Of a stretch of DNA of 52,245 nucleotides, positions 44,524 to 52,245 are shown in pieces. Every line of letters starts with the position of its first letter. The stretch's first letter is position 1. The translations under genes and the position numbers were made by a program. A model generated the notes under the pieces. The model saw nothing but the letters and a program-made list of their open reading frames with translations, made no database searches and had not been told where the DNA came from. Origin of the DNA: Bacillota bacterium (GTDB lineage: Bacteria > Planctomycetota > UBA8108 > UBA1146); NCBI GenBank assembly GCA_003973385.1, contig QNYK01000104.1, forward strand, positions 1 to 52,245. The letters run 5' to 3'.

Positions 44524-45600
44524 TTGAGCGGGTTGAACATCGACAACCTGATGACCGTCATCGGCAGGGGATCCCACAAGGAATCCCATCACGAGGCGAT
44601 CGCCATCGCCGCTCCCAACGAGGGGCCAAGGCTGCTCTTCGGAAGCGCCGATCCCGGAACGTTTCTGCGGTCGGTGGCGAAACCATTTCAGGCACTGGCG
44701 ATGCTCAGAGCCGGGGTCGCCGAGAGCTTTTCGCTGAGTCCAGAGGAACTGGCCGTGATCTGCTCCAGTCATGCAGGAGAGCCGATCCACCGCGATCTGG
44801 TGCGAGCTTTGCTGTCGAGGGGAGGGCTCTCCGAATCACACCTCGATTGTGGAGTCCATGCGCCCTTCTCGCGCAGCGAGAGGGTCAGAATCATCGCCAG
44901 CGGTGAACTGCCCGATGTCACCTGCAGCAACTGTTCCGGCAAGCATTCGGGGATGTTGCTGGCATGTGTTGCCCGAGGATATCCGGTCGAAGGGTATCTC
45001 GATCCGAGCCATCCTCTGCAGCGATCGATCCGGGCGATGGTCGAACTGTTCACCGGGGAAGTACTCGAGCCATCCAGTTTCGGAGTCGATGGATGTGGGG
45101 CACCGACTTTTTTCATGCCGTTGGCATCCATCGCCCGTGCCTTCCATAGGCTTCACGACGATCAGTTCCTGAAGCGCTGCGGACTCGAAGAGCGTGTTGA
45201 ACTGATACATGATGCCATCGATACGCATCCACGAGCATTCAGTGGTGAAGGTCGACTCCCCTTGCGATGGAGTCGTTTTCTGACCGGTCAATTCCGTGCC
45301 AAGGAGGGGGCGGAGGGGGTCATGGCAGTCTGGGGTCCGCAAGGAGCTCTGATCACCAAGTCACTCGACGGAGCGGACAGGGGACTGATCCATGCGGTGC
45401 CACTGTTGCTGCACCGGATGCACTGGATCGATGACGATACGCTCGAGCGATGGATCGAGGATCAACCTCGGATCGTCCGTAATGTGGCGGGTCGGGTGGT
45501 CGGGGAGATCAGCGTCGATGTGCCCGATCCGAGTGTGCTGGAACAGGACTATCCTGCGCTGGAAAGACCAGGCAAGGGAGTCTCCAGGTACACCCGCTGA
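44524..45600 (+). CDS. L-asparaginase II family protein
   Basis: A 358-residue asparaginase of the thermolabile Rhizobium-type II family (pfam Asparaginase_II): FLRSVAKPFQALAML (47-61), CSNCSGKHSGMLLAC (134-148), FGVDGCGAPTF, and a final GRVVGEISVDV. These enzymes convert asparagine to aspartate. TTG start with GGAGG upstream, 21 bases after the helical-repeat gene. Its 3' end overlaps the convergent small CxxC gene by 52 bases. Confidence 0.92.
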   Translation: MSGLNIDNLMTVIGRGSHKESHHEAIAIAAPNEGPRLLFGSADPGTFLRSVAKPFQALAMLRAGVAESFSLSPEELAVICSSHAGEPIHRDLVRALLSRGGLSESHLDCGVHAPFSRSERVRIIASGELPDVTCSNCSGKHSGMLLACVARGYPVEGYLDPSHPLQRSIRAMVELFTGEVLEPSSFGVDGCGAPTFFMPLASIARAFHRLHDDQFLKRCGLEERVELIHDAIDTHPRAFSGEGRLPLRWSRFLTGQFRAKEGAEGVMAVWGPQGALITKSLDGADRGLIHAVPLLLHRMHWIDDDTLERWIEDQPRIVRNVAGRVVGEISVDVPDPSVLEQDYPALERPGKGVSRYTR

Positions 45601-45839
45601 CAGGGTGGGCACAGGTCAAATCGGAATTCGCGGTGAATCTGATCCTGCGCCTCCTTTTCGGTGAGAGTTTCGAGTTTCTTCAGCAGTGAATTCCACTCAT
45701 CGCGATTAGACTTCTTCAGATCTTCCCTCGAGATTTCCATCGGGTCATAGGCGGCCTGCACGACGATTTGGACCAGGTATCGCACATCCTCATCCAGGAG
45801 TAGACCTTTGCCGCATCGATCACAGGAGATTCCATCCAT
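45549..45839 (-). CDS. Small conserved CxxC/CxxC zinc-binding protein
   Basis: A 96-residue cytoplasmic protein with C6-x2-C9 at the N-terminus and C77-x2-C80 near the C-terminus, enclosing a helical middle (about 37-70). The four cysteines should hold one zinc. The layout and the AAYDPMEISREDL segment recall small proteins I associate with planctomycetes; their function is unknown. ATG with GAGGTAG upstream. The 3' end overlaps the asparaginase end tail-to-tail. Confidence 0.78.
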   Translation of the reverse strand: MDGISCDRCGKGLLLDEDVRYLVQIVVQAAYDPMEISREDLKKSNRDEWNSLLKKLETLTEKEAQDQIHREFRFDLCPPCQRVYLETPLPGLSSAG

Positions 45840-45940
45840 CGGGCTACCTCGAATTCACAGAACAGGCCATCGGAGTTGCATCCAGTTGTCGAGCACGCGG
45901 TACGTCCCGTGAGCATCCATGAGCGGGAGTGTACCGGACC

Positions 45941-46780
45941 TCAGAGTTCTAACTCCGGGAGTTCTCGTACGCAGCGAGTGATGGGAATGATGTGATCGAG
46001 AAATTGCTCGAGTTGATTCAACGGTAGTGCGTTGGGTCCATCGCAGAGCGCCTGATCCGGATCGGGGTGAACTTCCAGAAAGAAGCCATCGGCGCCCGCT
46101 GCGGCTGCTGCTCTGGCGAGCACCGGAATGAAGTGTCGCTCACCTCCGGACACACCCTCGGGACCACCGGGGGTCTGGACGCTATGGGTGGCATCGAAGA
46201 TCAGGGCGGCACCGGTCTGCTGGGTCAGCGGAATCGCCCGGAAGTCATTGACGAGACGGTGGTATCCGAAAGAAGAGCCGCGTTCCGTGACCCAGACATC
46301 GGCTGCTCCTGCGTCCTGCAAGACCTTGACGCGGGCAGCCACATCCCATGGCGACAGGAACTGGCCCTTCTTCAGGTTGACCACCTTATGGCTGCCTGCG
46401 GCGGCCTCGAGCAAGGAGTTCTGACGGCACAGGAAAGCAGGGATCTGGATCACATCGACCACCTCAGCCGCCGCACGGGCCTGCTCTTCGGTGTGCACAT
46501 CCGTGGTCAATGGTAGTCCTGTTTCCTCGCGGACCCTGGCCAGGACCTCGAGCCCTCGATCGATCCCGGGACCCCGAAACGACGACGAACTGGAGCGATT
46601 TGCCTTCTCGTAACTGGCCTTGAAGATCACCGACAGGTTTCTGGCGGCGGCCAGGCTCGCGATGGTGTGTGCCACCTCGAGGGTGAATCCCTCATCCTCG
46701 ATGACATCGGGACCCAGCACCCAGAGGGGGGCGTCGAAGGATCGCTCTGCCAGTGAAAATTGCGTTCGATAACTGTTCAA
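45941..46780 (-). CDS. kdsA: 3-deoxy-D-manno-octulosonate 8-phosphate synthase
   Basis: Condenses PEP and arabinose 5-phosphate to Kdo-8-phosphate for LPS. 279 residues. Motifs: VIFKASYEKANRSS, FRGPGIDRGLEVL, LTTDVHTEEQA, IQIPAFLCRQ, NLKKGQFLSPWD, TERGSSFGY and IFDATHSVQTPGG. At the position that is Cys in metal-dependent and Asn in metal-independent enzymes there is Asp25 (LGPDVIEDEG). TTG start at 46780 with AGAGGAC upstream. Divergent from the glutaredoxin gene (163 bases). Fits the Kdo-kinase-like gene at 17.5 kb. Confidence 0.95.
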   Translation of the reverse strand: MNSYRTQFSLAERSFDAPLWVLGPDVIEDEGFTLEVAHTIASLAAARNLSVIFKASYEKANRSSSSSFRGPGIDRGLEVLARVREETGLPLTTDVHTEEQARAAAEVVDVIQIPAFLCRQNSLLEAAAGSHKVVNLKKGQFLSPWDVAARVKVLQDAGAADVWVTERGSSFGYHRLVNDFRAIPLTQQTGAALIFDATHSVQTPGGPEGVSGGERHFIPVLARAAAAAGADGFFLEVHPDPDQALCDGPNALPLNQLEQFLDHIIPITRCVRELPELEL

Positions 46781-46943
46781 GGCGATCCGTCCTCTTGCTC
46801 CATCCAGAGTGTCCGGTCAGGGAACCATCCCGAGTGCCAGCGCGTAGGATATCCGTCAGGTGTGGTGTCATCCAAGCAAGCCGTGTCGCGGGCGTGATTC
46901 AGCCGTGATAAGATCCCGCCGGAGGCACTGCCAGGAGGATAAT

Positions 46944-47222
46944 TTGTCCCAGAACCCCTCGATACTGCTCTATGGCGCCACCTGGTGTCCAGACTGCACC
47001 CGTGCAGCTCGTTTCCTCGACGAGCATGGTGTCGCCTACGAGAAGGTTGATATCTCCGAGGATCCCCAGGCGGCGGCGCTGCTGGAGCAGCAAACTGGCA
47101 AGCGGGGGATCCCATTCCTGGTCGTCGGAGATCGCTGGGTGCGGGCCTATTCCCCCGGTGGCGGCGAGTTTCCAGCCGAAGAAATCCTCGAGGCGGTAGG
47201 GCTTTCGGAGAACTCTGGATGA
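46944..47222 (+). CDS. Glutaredoxin-like protein
   Basis: A 92-residue glutaredoxin/thioredoxin-fold protein with active site C15-P-D-C18 (YGATWCPDCTRA) and a cis-Pro region GIPFLVVG. It reduces disulfides, or could deliver electrons to the neighbour. TTG start at 46944 behind AGGAGG; a TAAGAT at about 46910 may be a -10 element. Its stop overlaps the DsbD-like start by 4 bases, so redox genes are coupled. Confidence 0.9.
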   Translation: MSQNPSILLYGATWCPDCTRAARFLDEHGVAYEKVDISEDPQAAALLEQQTGKRGIPFLVVGDRWVRAYSPGGGEFPAEEILEAVGLSENSG

Positions 47223-50056
47223 GGAGTTCTGCACTGTTCTTGTGCCTGCTGCTGTCGGCGCTTCTGTCGGCGCAGGATCCCTTTGAACTCGATGGTTTTG
47301 ATTTCGATGATGACAGCCCCGTGGAGTTTTCTGCCAGCGCTGTCGATCAAGCGGTGCCAGGATCCGATGTGGTGATCACGGTGACGGCCAGGATAGAACG
47401 AGGATGGCACATCTATGGCTTCGACATGGATCCCGAACTCGGTGTACCGACATCGATGGTGGTGGTCGGTGCCGGAGACCTGGAGAGCCATGATGAGATT
47501 CGAGAGCCCGAACCGCACGGCCGAGATGACGAGATGGTCGGTGGATATATCGTCGAGCACGCCGGGACGGTCGAGTTCCAGGTGCCACTTCGGGTTCCCG
47601 AGGATGCAAAGCCAGGTCCTCGAAAGATCCTGATCGACATCGCCTATCAGGTCTGTGATGCCAAGCAGTGTCTCCAGCCCACGGTCGCTTCCGTCGAGAC
47701 CACGGTGACCGTCGGATCCAGGGTGGACTCCGCAGTGAGTGAGCCGAACATCTCGTTGACGGTGGCGGCTCAGGCGGCTGCGTCTCCAGTTTCGTGGAAG
47801 GGCACCGGTGTCGCGGACTTCGAGGCTGGAAGTACCATCGAGATCCAGATCGAGGCTTCCATCGAACGAGGATGGCATATCTACGGCATCGACCTCGATC
47901 CTCTTCGAGGGGATCCGACCACCTTTGAAGTCCCCGACGATCACCCGTTTCGACCGGGAGATCCGATAGAAGTGACGCCGGCCCGTTCCAGAGATGATCC
48001 CCTCGCTGGCGGCTTCATCGTCGAGCACGAGAGGAAGGCGATCTTCCGGCTGCCACTGACGGTGCCGACGCCGATTCCTGACGACATCGATCACATCCGG
48101 GTCACCGTCGCTTACATGGTGTGTGATGCACGGATCTGCCTGCCTGCCGAGAAGGTGACGCTGGCGATCCCATTGCGCAGGGACAGCGGGATGCAGACCG
48201 ATGTCATCGGTGACGGTGATAGCGGTACGCCGCCAGATGATCCGCTTCGCATCGAGGTGAACGATGGCGAGGTTCGAATCTCGGCAGGATTCAGCCAGCG
48301 CAAGGTCCACCCCGGCGATGAGATCGAGTTCAGACTGGAGGGCTCCGTCGATGAGTCGCTGCGGATTCCCGCCATCCGCAAGGACACCCGCGGGGCGGCG
48401 GAGCAGGCTGGACTGCTCGGAATCATCCTGCTCTCCATCGGTGGGGCGCTGGTCGCACTGTTGACGCCATGTGTCTATCCGATGATCCCCATCACCGTCA
48501 GCGTCTTCACCAAGCAAGCCCACGAGAGTCGAGCCCGTGTGCTGTGGCTGGCGGCTCTCTTCGGCGCCGGCATCGTGGTTTCTTTCACGGCGCTGGGCTT
48601 CCTGCTTTCTGCACTGCTCGGTGAGGAGGGCGCCAACTTCATGGCCACCAACGGCTATGTGAACCTGGCCATCGGCGCACTCTTTGTCATCTTCGGCTTC
48701 AGTCTGTTTGGCTATTACGATATCCAGTTGCCCGGCTGGTTGCGAAACAGAGTCGGGGGAAGTGGCGGTGGTGGCGGTGCCGCCAGCGTTCTGGTGATGG
48801 GACTGGTCTTCAGTGTCACCACCTTTACCTGCGTCGGGCCGATCGTCGCCTTCCTGCTGGCGCTGGCAGCGGGTGAAGGGCCAGGTTATGCAGCGGTCGG
48901 AATGCTCGCCTTCAGCACCACACTGGCTGTACCGTTCGTGCTGCTGGCGCTGTTTCCCAAGGCGCTGACCGGCTTGCCTCGTTCAGGCGGTTGGTTGTCG
49001 ACGGTCAAGGTGATCCTCGGCTTCATCGAGTTACTGGCGGCGTGGAAGTTCTTCAGTGCCGTGGCCACCTACTGGCAGTTTGGTGAACTCGTCAACCGCG
49101 AGGTGATCATGGCGATCTGGGGTCTGACGCTGGTGGCGATGGCCCTGAACCTGATCGGAAAATTACGCTTCCCGCACGATTCGCCGGTGACTTCGATCTC
49201 CTTCGGACGAGGTTTACTGCTTGCGTTGACCGTCACCGGTGCCTTCAGTTGCTTCTATGCCACGACCGGCTGGCGCCTCAATGAGAACCTGGAGGCGCAA
49301 CTGCTGGTACCGAGTATCCATGCAAAACAGCACCTTCCCTGGAGGGTCCTGGATCGTGATCACCCGCTCGATTTCGCGGACCAGTTGCAGCAGCTGCAAC
49401 AACAGATCGCCGCAGGAACCCGGACCCCACGACCCATCTTCATCAACTTCACCGGTCACACCTGACAGAACTGCAGGCTGATGGAAAATGGCATCTTCCT
49501 GGAGCCAGAAGTCGAGCAGTTGCTCGGCCAGTTCGAATTGTTCGAGATCTTCACCGATGACGCCAACAGTGAGGTGGAGGCGAAATACCGCTCTCATCAG
49601 ATCGAATACTCGGGCTACTACGCCAATCCGACCTACATCGTGCTCGACAGTGCCGACCAGTTGGAGGTGACCCGCGAATCCTTCACCAACAGTGGCGATG
49701 AGTTCGCAGAGTTCCTCGGTGAAGGCCTGCAAGATCGTCCCGCCTTCGAGAGCCGTCTTCAGATCGATGGCCTTTCCATCGTCGAGGATGGCAAGGCCGT
49801 CACGGTGCTCACGCGCGAACAACCGTGGCTGCATGAGGGGCAAGTAGCAGGCACTTATCGGGAGGCGGTAGTGGAACAACTCGGCACCCGCTTTTTCGCT
49901 TCCACTACTTTTCGCGTCGGGGAGCAACTGGAGGAGGGTGAGTACATCATCCGTGTGCGCTTCGTCGGTGGACTCTACCGAGGCGACGAGCGACTCCGCA
50001 CCTTCTCGCTGCCGATCAAATTAGCACTCCAGATCGAGGCCCCCTCACCGAGCTAG
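47219..50056 (+). CDS. DsbD-like thiol:disulfide interchange protein, probable selenoprotein (in-frame TGA = Sec749)
   Basis: A 945-residue membrane reductase if TGA 49463-49465 is read as selenocysteine. Signal peptide 1-18; two tandem DsbD-alpha-like domains (about 35-165 and 190-320), each with a CDAxxCL pair (146/151 and 302/307); a membrane core (about 398-685) with Cys418 in LTPCVYP and Cys538 in TFTCVGP; then the thioredoxin-like domain whose motif is FTGHT-U749-Q-N-C752-RLMEN, where relatives have CxxC. A C-terminal extension (about 845-945) is unrecognised. The core carries electrons from cytoplasmic thiols to the periplasm. ATG overlaps the glutaredoxin stop. Without recoding the protein would lose its reactive site; a sense-to-stop mutation or read error is the alternative. 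Confidence 0.85.
49466..49501 (+). promoter_or_regulatory. Putative bacterial SECIS stem-loop
   Basis: Immediately after the in-frame TGA. CAGG (49474-49477) pairs with CCTG (49498-49501); after a 2x2 internal loop GATG (49480-49483) pairs with CATC (49492-49495); the apical loop GAAAATGG starts with G49484. There are 18 nt between UGA and the loop G, within the 16-37 range given for bacterial SECIS elements. The stem is modest and lies in coding sequence, so folding was judged by eye only. Confidence 0.6.
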
Positions 50057-50211
50057 ACAGCCGCTGGCTCGATGCTGCCACAGGTATTGCTCCATCCCCC
50101 GACTCCACGACCGACCGGAAGCAGCCCATCGGGGAAGAACACCGATTTGAATTGTTGGTGATGTGCTCGACCATCGGTCTGGCGAGGCGATTCCAGAGAA
50201 AGGGAAACCCG

Positions 50212-50781
50212 ATGAACGAGAGTGTATCGAAGCAGCAGTCGACAGCATCCAGCAACAGAGGAGACGGTAAGATCCACCGCTGGCGGATGCTGGTTCTGAT
50301 GTGCCTGGCACTGTTGGCCGGCACAGATGAGCAGGTTTGTGCACAAAGTCCCGATGGCCCGATCCCCGGCACTCTCAATTGTGACGGAGATTGCCCCGGC
50401 GTCGGCACCTCGGAGGTGGGCTGGAAGCAGATCGTTTCGCCTGTCACCAATGATTGCACCGGTACCGCGCTACAGTTGCTGCTGCATCGACTCGAAGTCG
50501 AGATCTTCTTGCAGCCGAATCAGTGTCCGCTCTGGGTGATCATCGAGCCCGCCCATGGGATCCCTACGGTGATCGATGGCTGTTGCCTGATTTCCCGGAC
50601 GGAGATACCCGTGATGCGACAAGCGCTTCGTTGTCGGTGCACCCGCAGATTCATCATCTGCTGGGATCATGATTGCCTGCCTGATGGTCCGCCGACGCAG
50701 CTTTCAACCAGGGAAAGTTGGGTTGCCTCGCCGTGTGCGGGGGGCAGCGCTGTATTGCCCTGCAATCAGAGGAGTAATTGA
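50212..50781 (+). CDS. Cysteine-rich exported protein
   Basis: A 189-residue protein with a signal peptide after a charged leader (hydrophobic part about 26-37, MLVLMCLALLAG) and about 12 cysteines in the mature part, including GCC, CRC and several spaced pairs. An even count suggests disulfides. No family is recognised. ATG 50212 follows AAGGGAAA. It sits 155 bases after the selenoprotein DsbD and may be a client of that pathway; this is inference from position. Confidence 0.65.
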   Translation: MNESVSKQQSTASSNRGDGKIHRWRMLVLMCLALLAGTDEQVCAQSPDGPIPGTLNCDGDCPGVGTSEVGWKQIVSPVTNDCTGTALQLLLHRLEVEIFLQPNQCPLWVIIEPAHGIPTVIDGCCLISRTEIPVMRQALRCRCTRRFIICWDHDCLPDGPPTQLSTRESWVASPCAGGSAVLPCNQRSN

Positions 50782-50809
50782 TCGCAGCTCTGCAGAGAGG
50801 AGCCAGAAG

Positions 50810-52245
50810 ATGAAGATACCGAAAAATCGATTCCCGACACGTTTGGCAGCGAAGTGGACCCTGCTGGCGATTGTCGTGTTTGTAGGGATGCTGATGGGGT
50901 CACGTTCCGATGTGCCGGTCGATCGAGCAGTGGATCGAGCAGTGGATCGAGCAGTGGATCGAGCAGTGGATCGAGCAGTGGATCGAGCAGTGGATCGAGC
51001 AGTGGTGGCCCGAACCGATGCGCTGGAGGTGCCTGCGATGGACAGCAGCAGCGAGCCCACGCGCCCGCCGTCAGCGTCGGATCTGTTTCGAGACGACACG
51101 CCAGCAGTCGAGCTGATCGATGAGCCGCTGGCTGCAGCGGTCCCATCCGAGGCGACCCGTGCCACCGAAGCATCGAAACCACCCTGGCGTGATCCTCTCG
51201 ACGCATTGATCGCTGCGGGTCGAGCCGATGCCGATCCAGGCGCTGCCATCGCGGCGCTGTTGGCTGCACAGCCGGGCATGGGGGATCAGCTACTGGCACT
51301 GCTGCTGGAGTCTCAGGGGGGACAGGACGAGCAGGACGCATTGCTGGTGGCGCTGGCGATGGCGCTCTCCATCGACACAACCCAGGCGACGGAGCAGGCG
51401 ACAGAAGCGGGCAGCGGAGAGCTGGCCTCGCTGTGGTTCGATCGGGATGGGACCATCCTGGCGATGGCCGATCTGTGGATCTCCGGGGAGGATCGGGCGA
51501 GATACTTCCCTCGCTTCTTGCAGATGGAGGGGGTGCTGGAGCCGTGGCATGCCATCGAACTGGCGTCGATGATGGAATCAGCGAACGCAGCCAAGGAGAT
51601 GGCAGGGCAGCCACGGACCCGGTTGCTCAAGATGATTGAACTGAGCCTGGCGAGTGCCAATCAGCAAGCGGTTGCGATTGCCGGAGAATGGCTCGAGTCG
51701 TCGATGCCAGAACTCCGAGAACTGGCGCAGCGAACCGTTGTTTCGGCGCTGGCGGATGATCCAGGCAGTGCCGCGGATTGGATCGAGCGAGCCGATGAGT
51801 CGGTGCAGGTTCCGTTGCTCGAAGCAGTGCTGTACCGGATTTCAGGGGACCATCTGTCTCGGTTCCTCGAAGAGACCGGGGATACGATGCTGCAGCAGGA
51901 GTATCGAGGTTCTGCCCTCTTGTCCGGCTTCTCCCGTGCCACCGATCTCGATCTTCAGCAGTTGATCTATCAGCGCGGTGAATCGACGGAATCGGAGTCG
52001 TACCGGAAACTGGTGCTATTTGGTAGCCAGGGAGGCCTCGGCAGGGGAGATCGTTTTCCGGCCAGCTGGGCACAGACATTGAAATGGGTCGCCGAGACCG
52101 ATCCCGCGCGGTCGGTGAGGGGAACCGCATTGCGCATCTGCGCACTGAGCTGGCCAGCCGGGGATGCTGCTGGCTTTCATCGATTGATCCAGACCAGCGA
52201 TGTCGATCAGCGCACCGCAGAAATCGCCGCTTCATTACTGAGCGC
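50810..52245 (+). CDS. Membrane-anchored helical-repeat protein, 3' end beyond the window
   Basis: At least 478 codons, open to the window end. N-terminal membrane segment (about 17-32, TLLAIVVFVGML), then an in-frame (DRAV)7 tract from a 12-bp DNA repeat, a Pro/Ser/Thr linker, and from about 125 a run of paired helices resembling HEAT-like repeats (for example LLKMIELSLASANQQAVAIA and LRELAQRTVVSALADDPG). ATG 50810 has AGAGAGGAG upstream. No catalytic motif is visible. It is of the same general kind as the 41929 gene. Unassigned; probably a periplasmic scaffold. Confidence 0.8.
   Translation, partial: MKIPKNRFPTRLAAKWTLLAIVVFVGMLMGSRSDVPVDRAVDRAVDRAVDRAVDRAVDRAVDRAVVARTDALEVPAMDSSSEPTRPPSASDLFRDDTPAVELIDEPLAAAVPSEATRATEASKPPWRDPLDALIAAGRADADPGAAIAALLAAQPGMGDQLLALLLESQGGQDEQDALLVALAMALSIDTTQATEQATEAGSGELASLWFDRDGTILAMADLWISGEDRARYFPRFLQMEGVLEPWHAIELASMMESANAAKEMAGQPRTRLLKMIELSLASANQQAVAIAGEWLESSMPELRELAQRTVVSALADDPGSAADWIERADESVQVPLLEAVLYRISGDHLSRFLEETGDTMLQQEYRGSALLSGFSRATDLDLQQLIYQRGESTESESYRKLVLFGSQGGLGRGDRFPASWAQTLKWVAETDPARSVRGTALRICALSWPAGDAAGFHRLIQTSDVDQRTAEIAASLLS
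50921..51004. repeat. 12-bp minisatellite, seven exact copies, coding (DRAV)7
   Basis: The unit gatcgagcagtg is repeated seven times without a mismatch at 50921-51004, in frame, coding DRAV seven times just outside the membrane anchor. The identity of copies suggests recent expansion and a contractible tract. Confidence 0.97.

Noticed and set aside
49481..50056. A separate 191-codon gene starting at ATG 49481
   Set aside because: It is in the same frame as the DsbD-like gene, starts in the middle of the thioredoxin motif (after Cys752) and has no ribosome site; it is the C-terminal part of the selenoprotein.
50921..51004. CRISPR array
   Set aside because: Repeats of 12 bp are contiguous, in frame and have no spacers.

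Overview
The window looks like about 52 kb of chromosome from a planctomycete-like bacterium (phylum Planctomycetota). This is an inference from gene content: a dockerin-type exported protein with paired DISDAI calcium repeats, ThuA and DUF1080 proteins, a SpoVG with an inserted zinc ribbon, a GldA/F/G-DUF4340 ABC module, and high-GC coding with many GTG and TTG starts. KdsA and a Kdo/WaaP-type kinase point to an LPS-bearing outer membrane. Nearly all of the window is housekeeping or exported-protein coding. I see no phage, transposase, CRISPR array or replication origin.

Layout. 1-5551 (minus): a truncated aldehyde dehydrogenase, a ThuA protein, a large FG-GAP lipoprotein and a flavin reductase-like protein. 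5690-7694: a NifS-like enzyme, tRNA-Leu(UAG) on the minus strand, and a small helical protein. 7716-12088 (minus): a tight run of thymidine kinase, M32 carboxypeptidase and a flavoprotein fused to an NapH-like 4Fe-4S membrane module. 12158-16790 (minus): a four-gene GldA/F/G-like ABC exporter operon. 16877-20492: a HAD phosphatase, a Kdo-kinase-like protein, a B3/B4-domain protein and RibBA. A perfect 14-bp hairpin then separates RibBA from a convergent dockerin gene. 22304-24454 (minus): an MFS transporter and a LysM lipoprotein.

24666-31361 (plus) is the recombination, tRNA-modification and secretion cluster ruvB-spoIID-tgt-yajC-secDF. After a LysM membrane protein comes a decayed methyltransferase fragment, a PhoD-like phosphatase and a DUF1080 gene, then another orphan coding fragment; this looks like an inserted cassette. 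An enolase and an FtsB/DivIC-like gene follow on the minus strand. 37211-45600 (plus) is a long co-directional run: psd-pssA (phospholipid), folK, panC, ispE, spoVG, a large exported helical protein and an asparaginase. A small CxxC/CxxC protein and kdsA lie on the minus strand behind it.

The most interesting locus is 46944-50781. A glutaredoxin-like gene overlaps the start of a DsbD-like membrane thiol reductase whose reading frame is interrupted by one in-frame TGA at 49463-49465. The TGA stands where the first cysteine of the C-terminal thioredoxin CxxC should be (U-Q-N-C), the frame stays open for 197 more codons, and a stem-loop with a G at the start of its apical loop lies 18 nt downstream, as expected for a bacterial SECIS. 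This is best read as a selenocysteine-containing DsbD, followed by a 12-cysteine exported protein that could be a client. The window ends inside a helical-repeat protein that carries a seven-copy 12-bp minisatellite.
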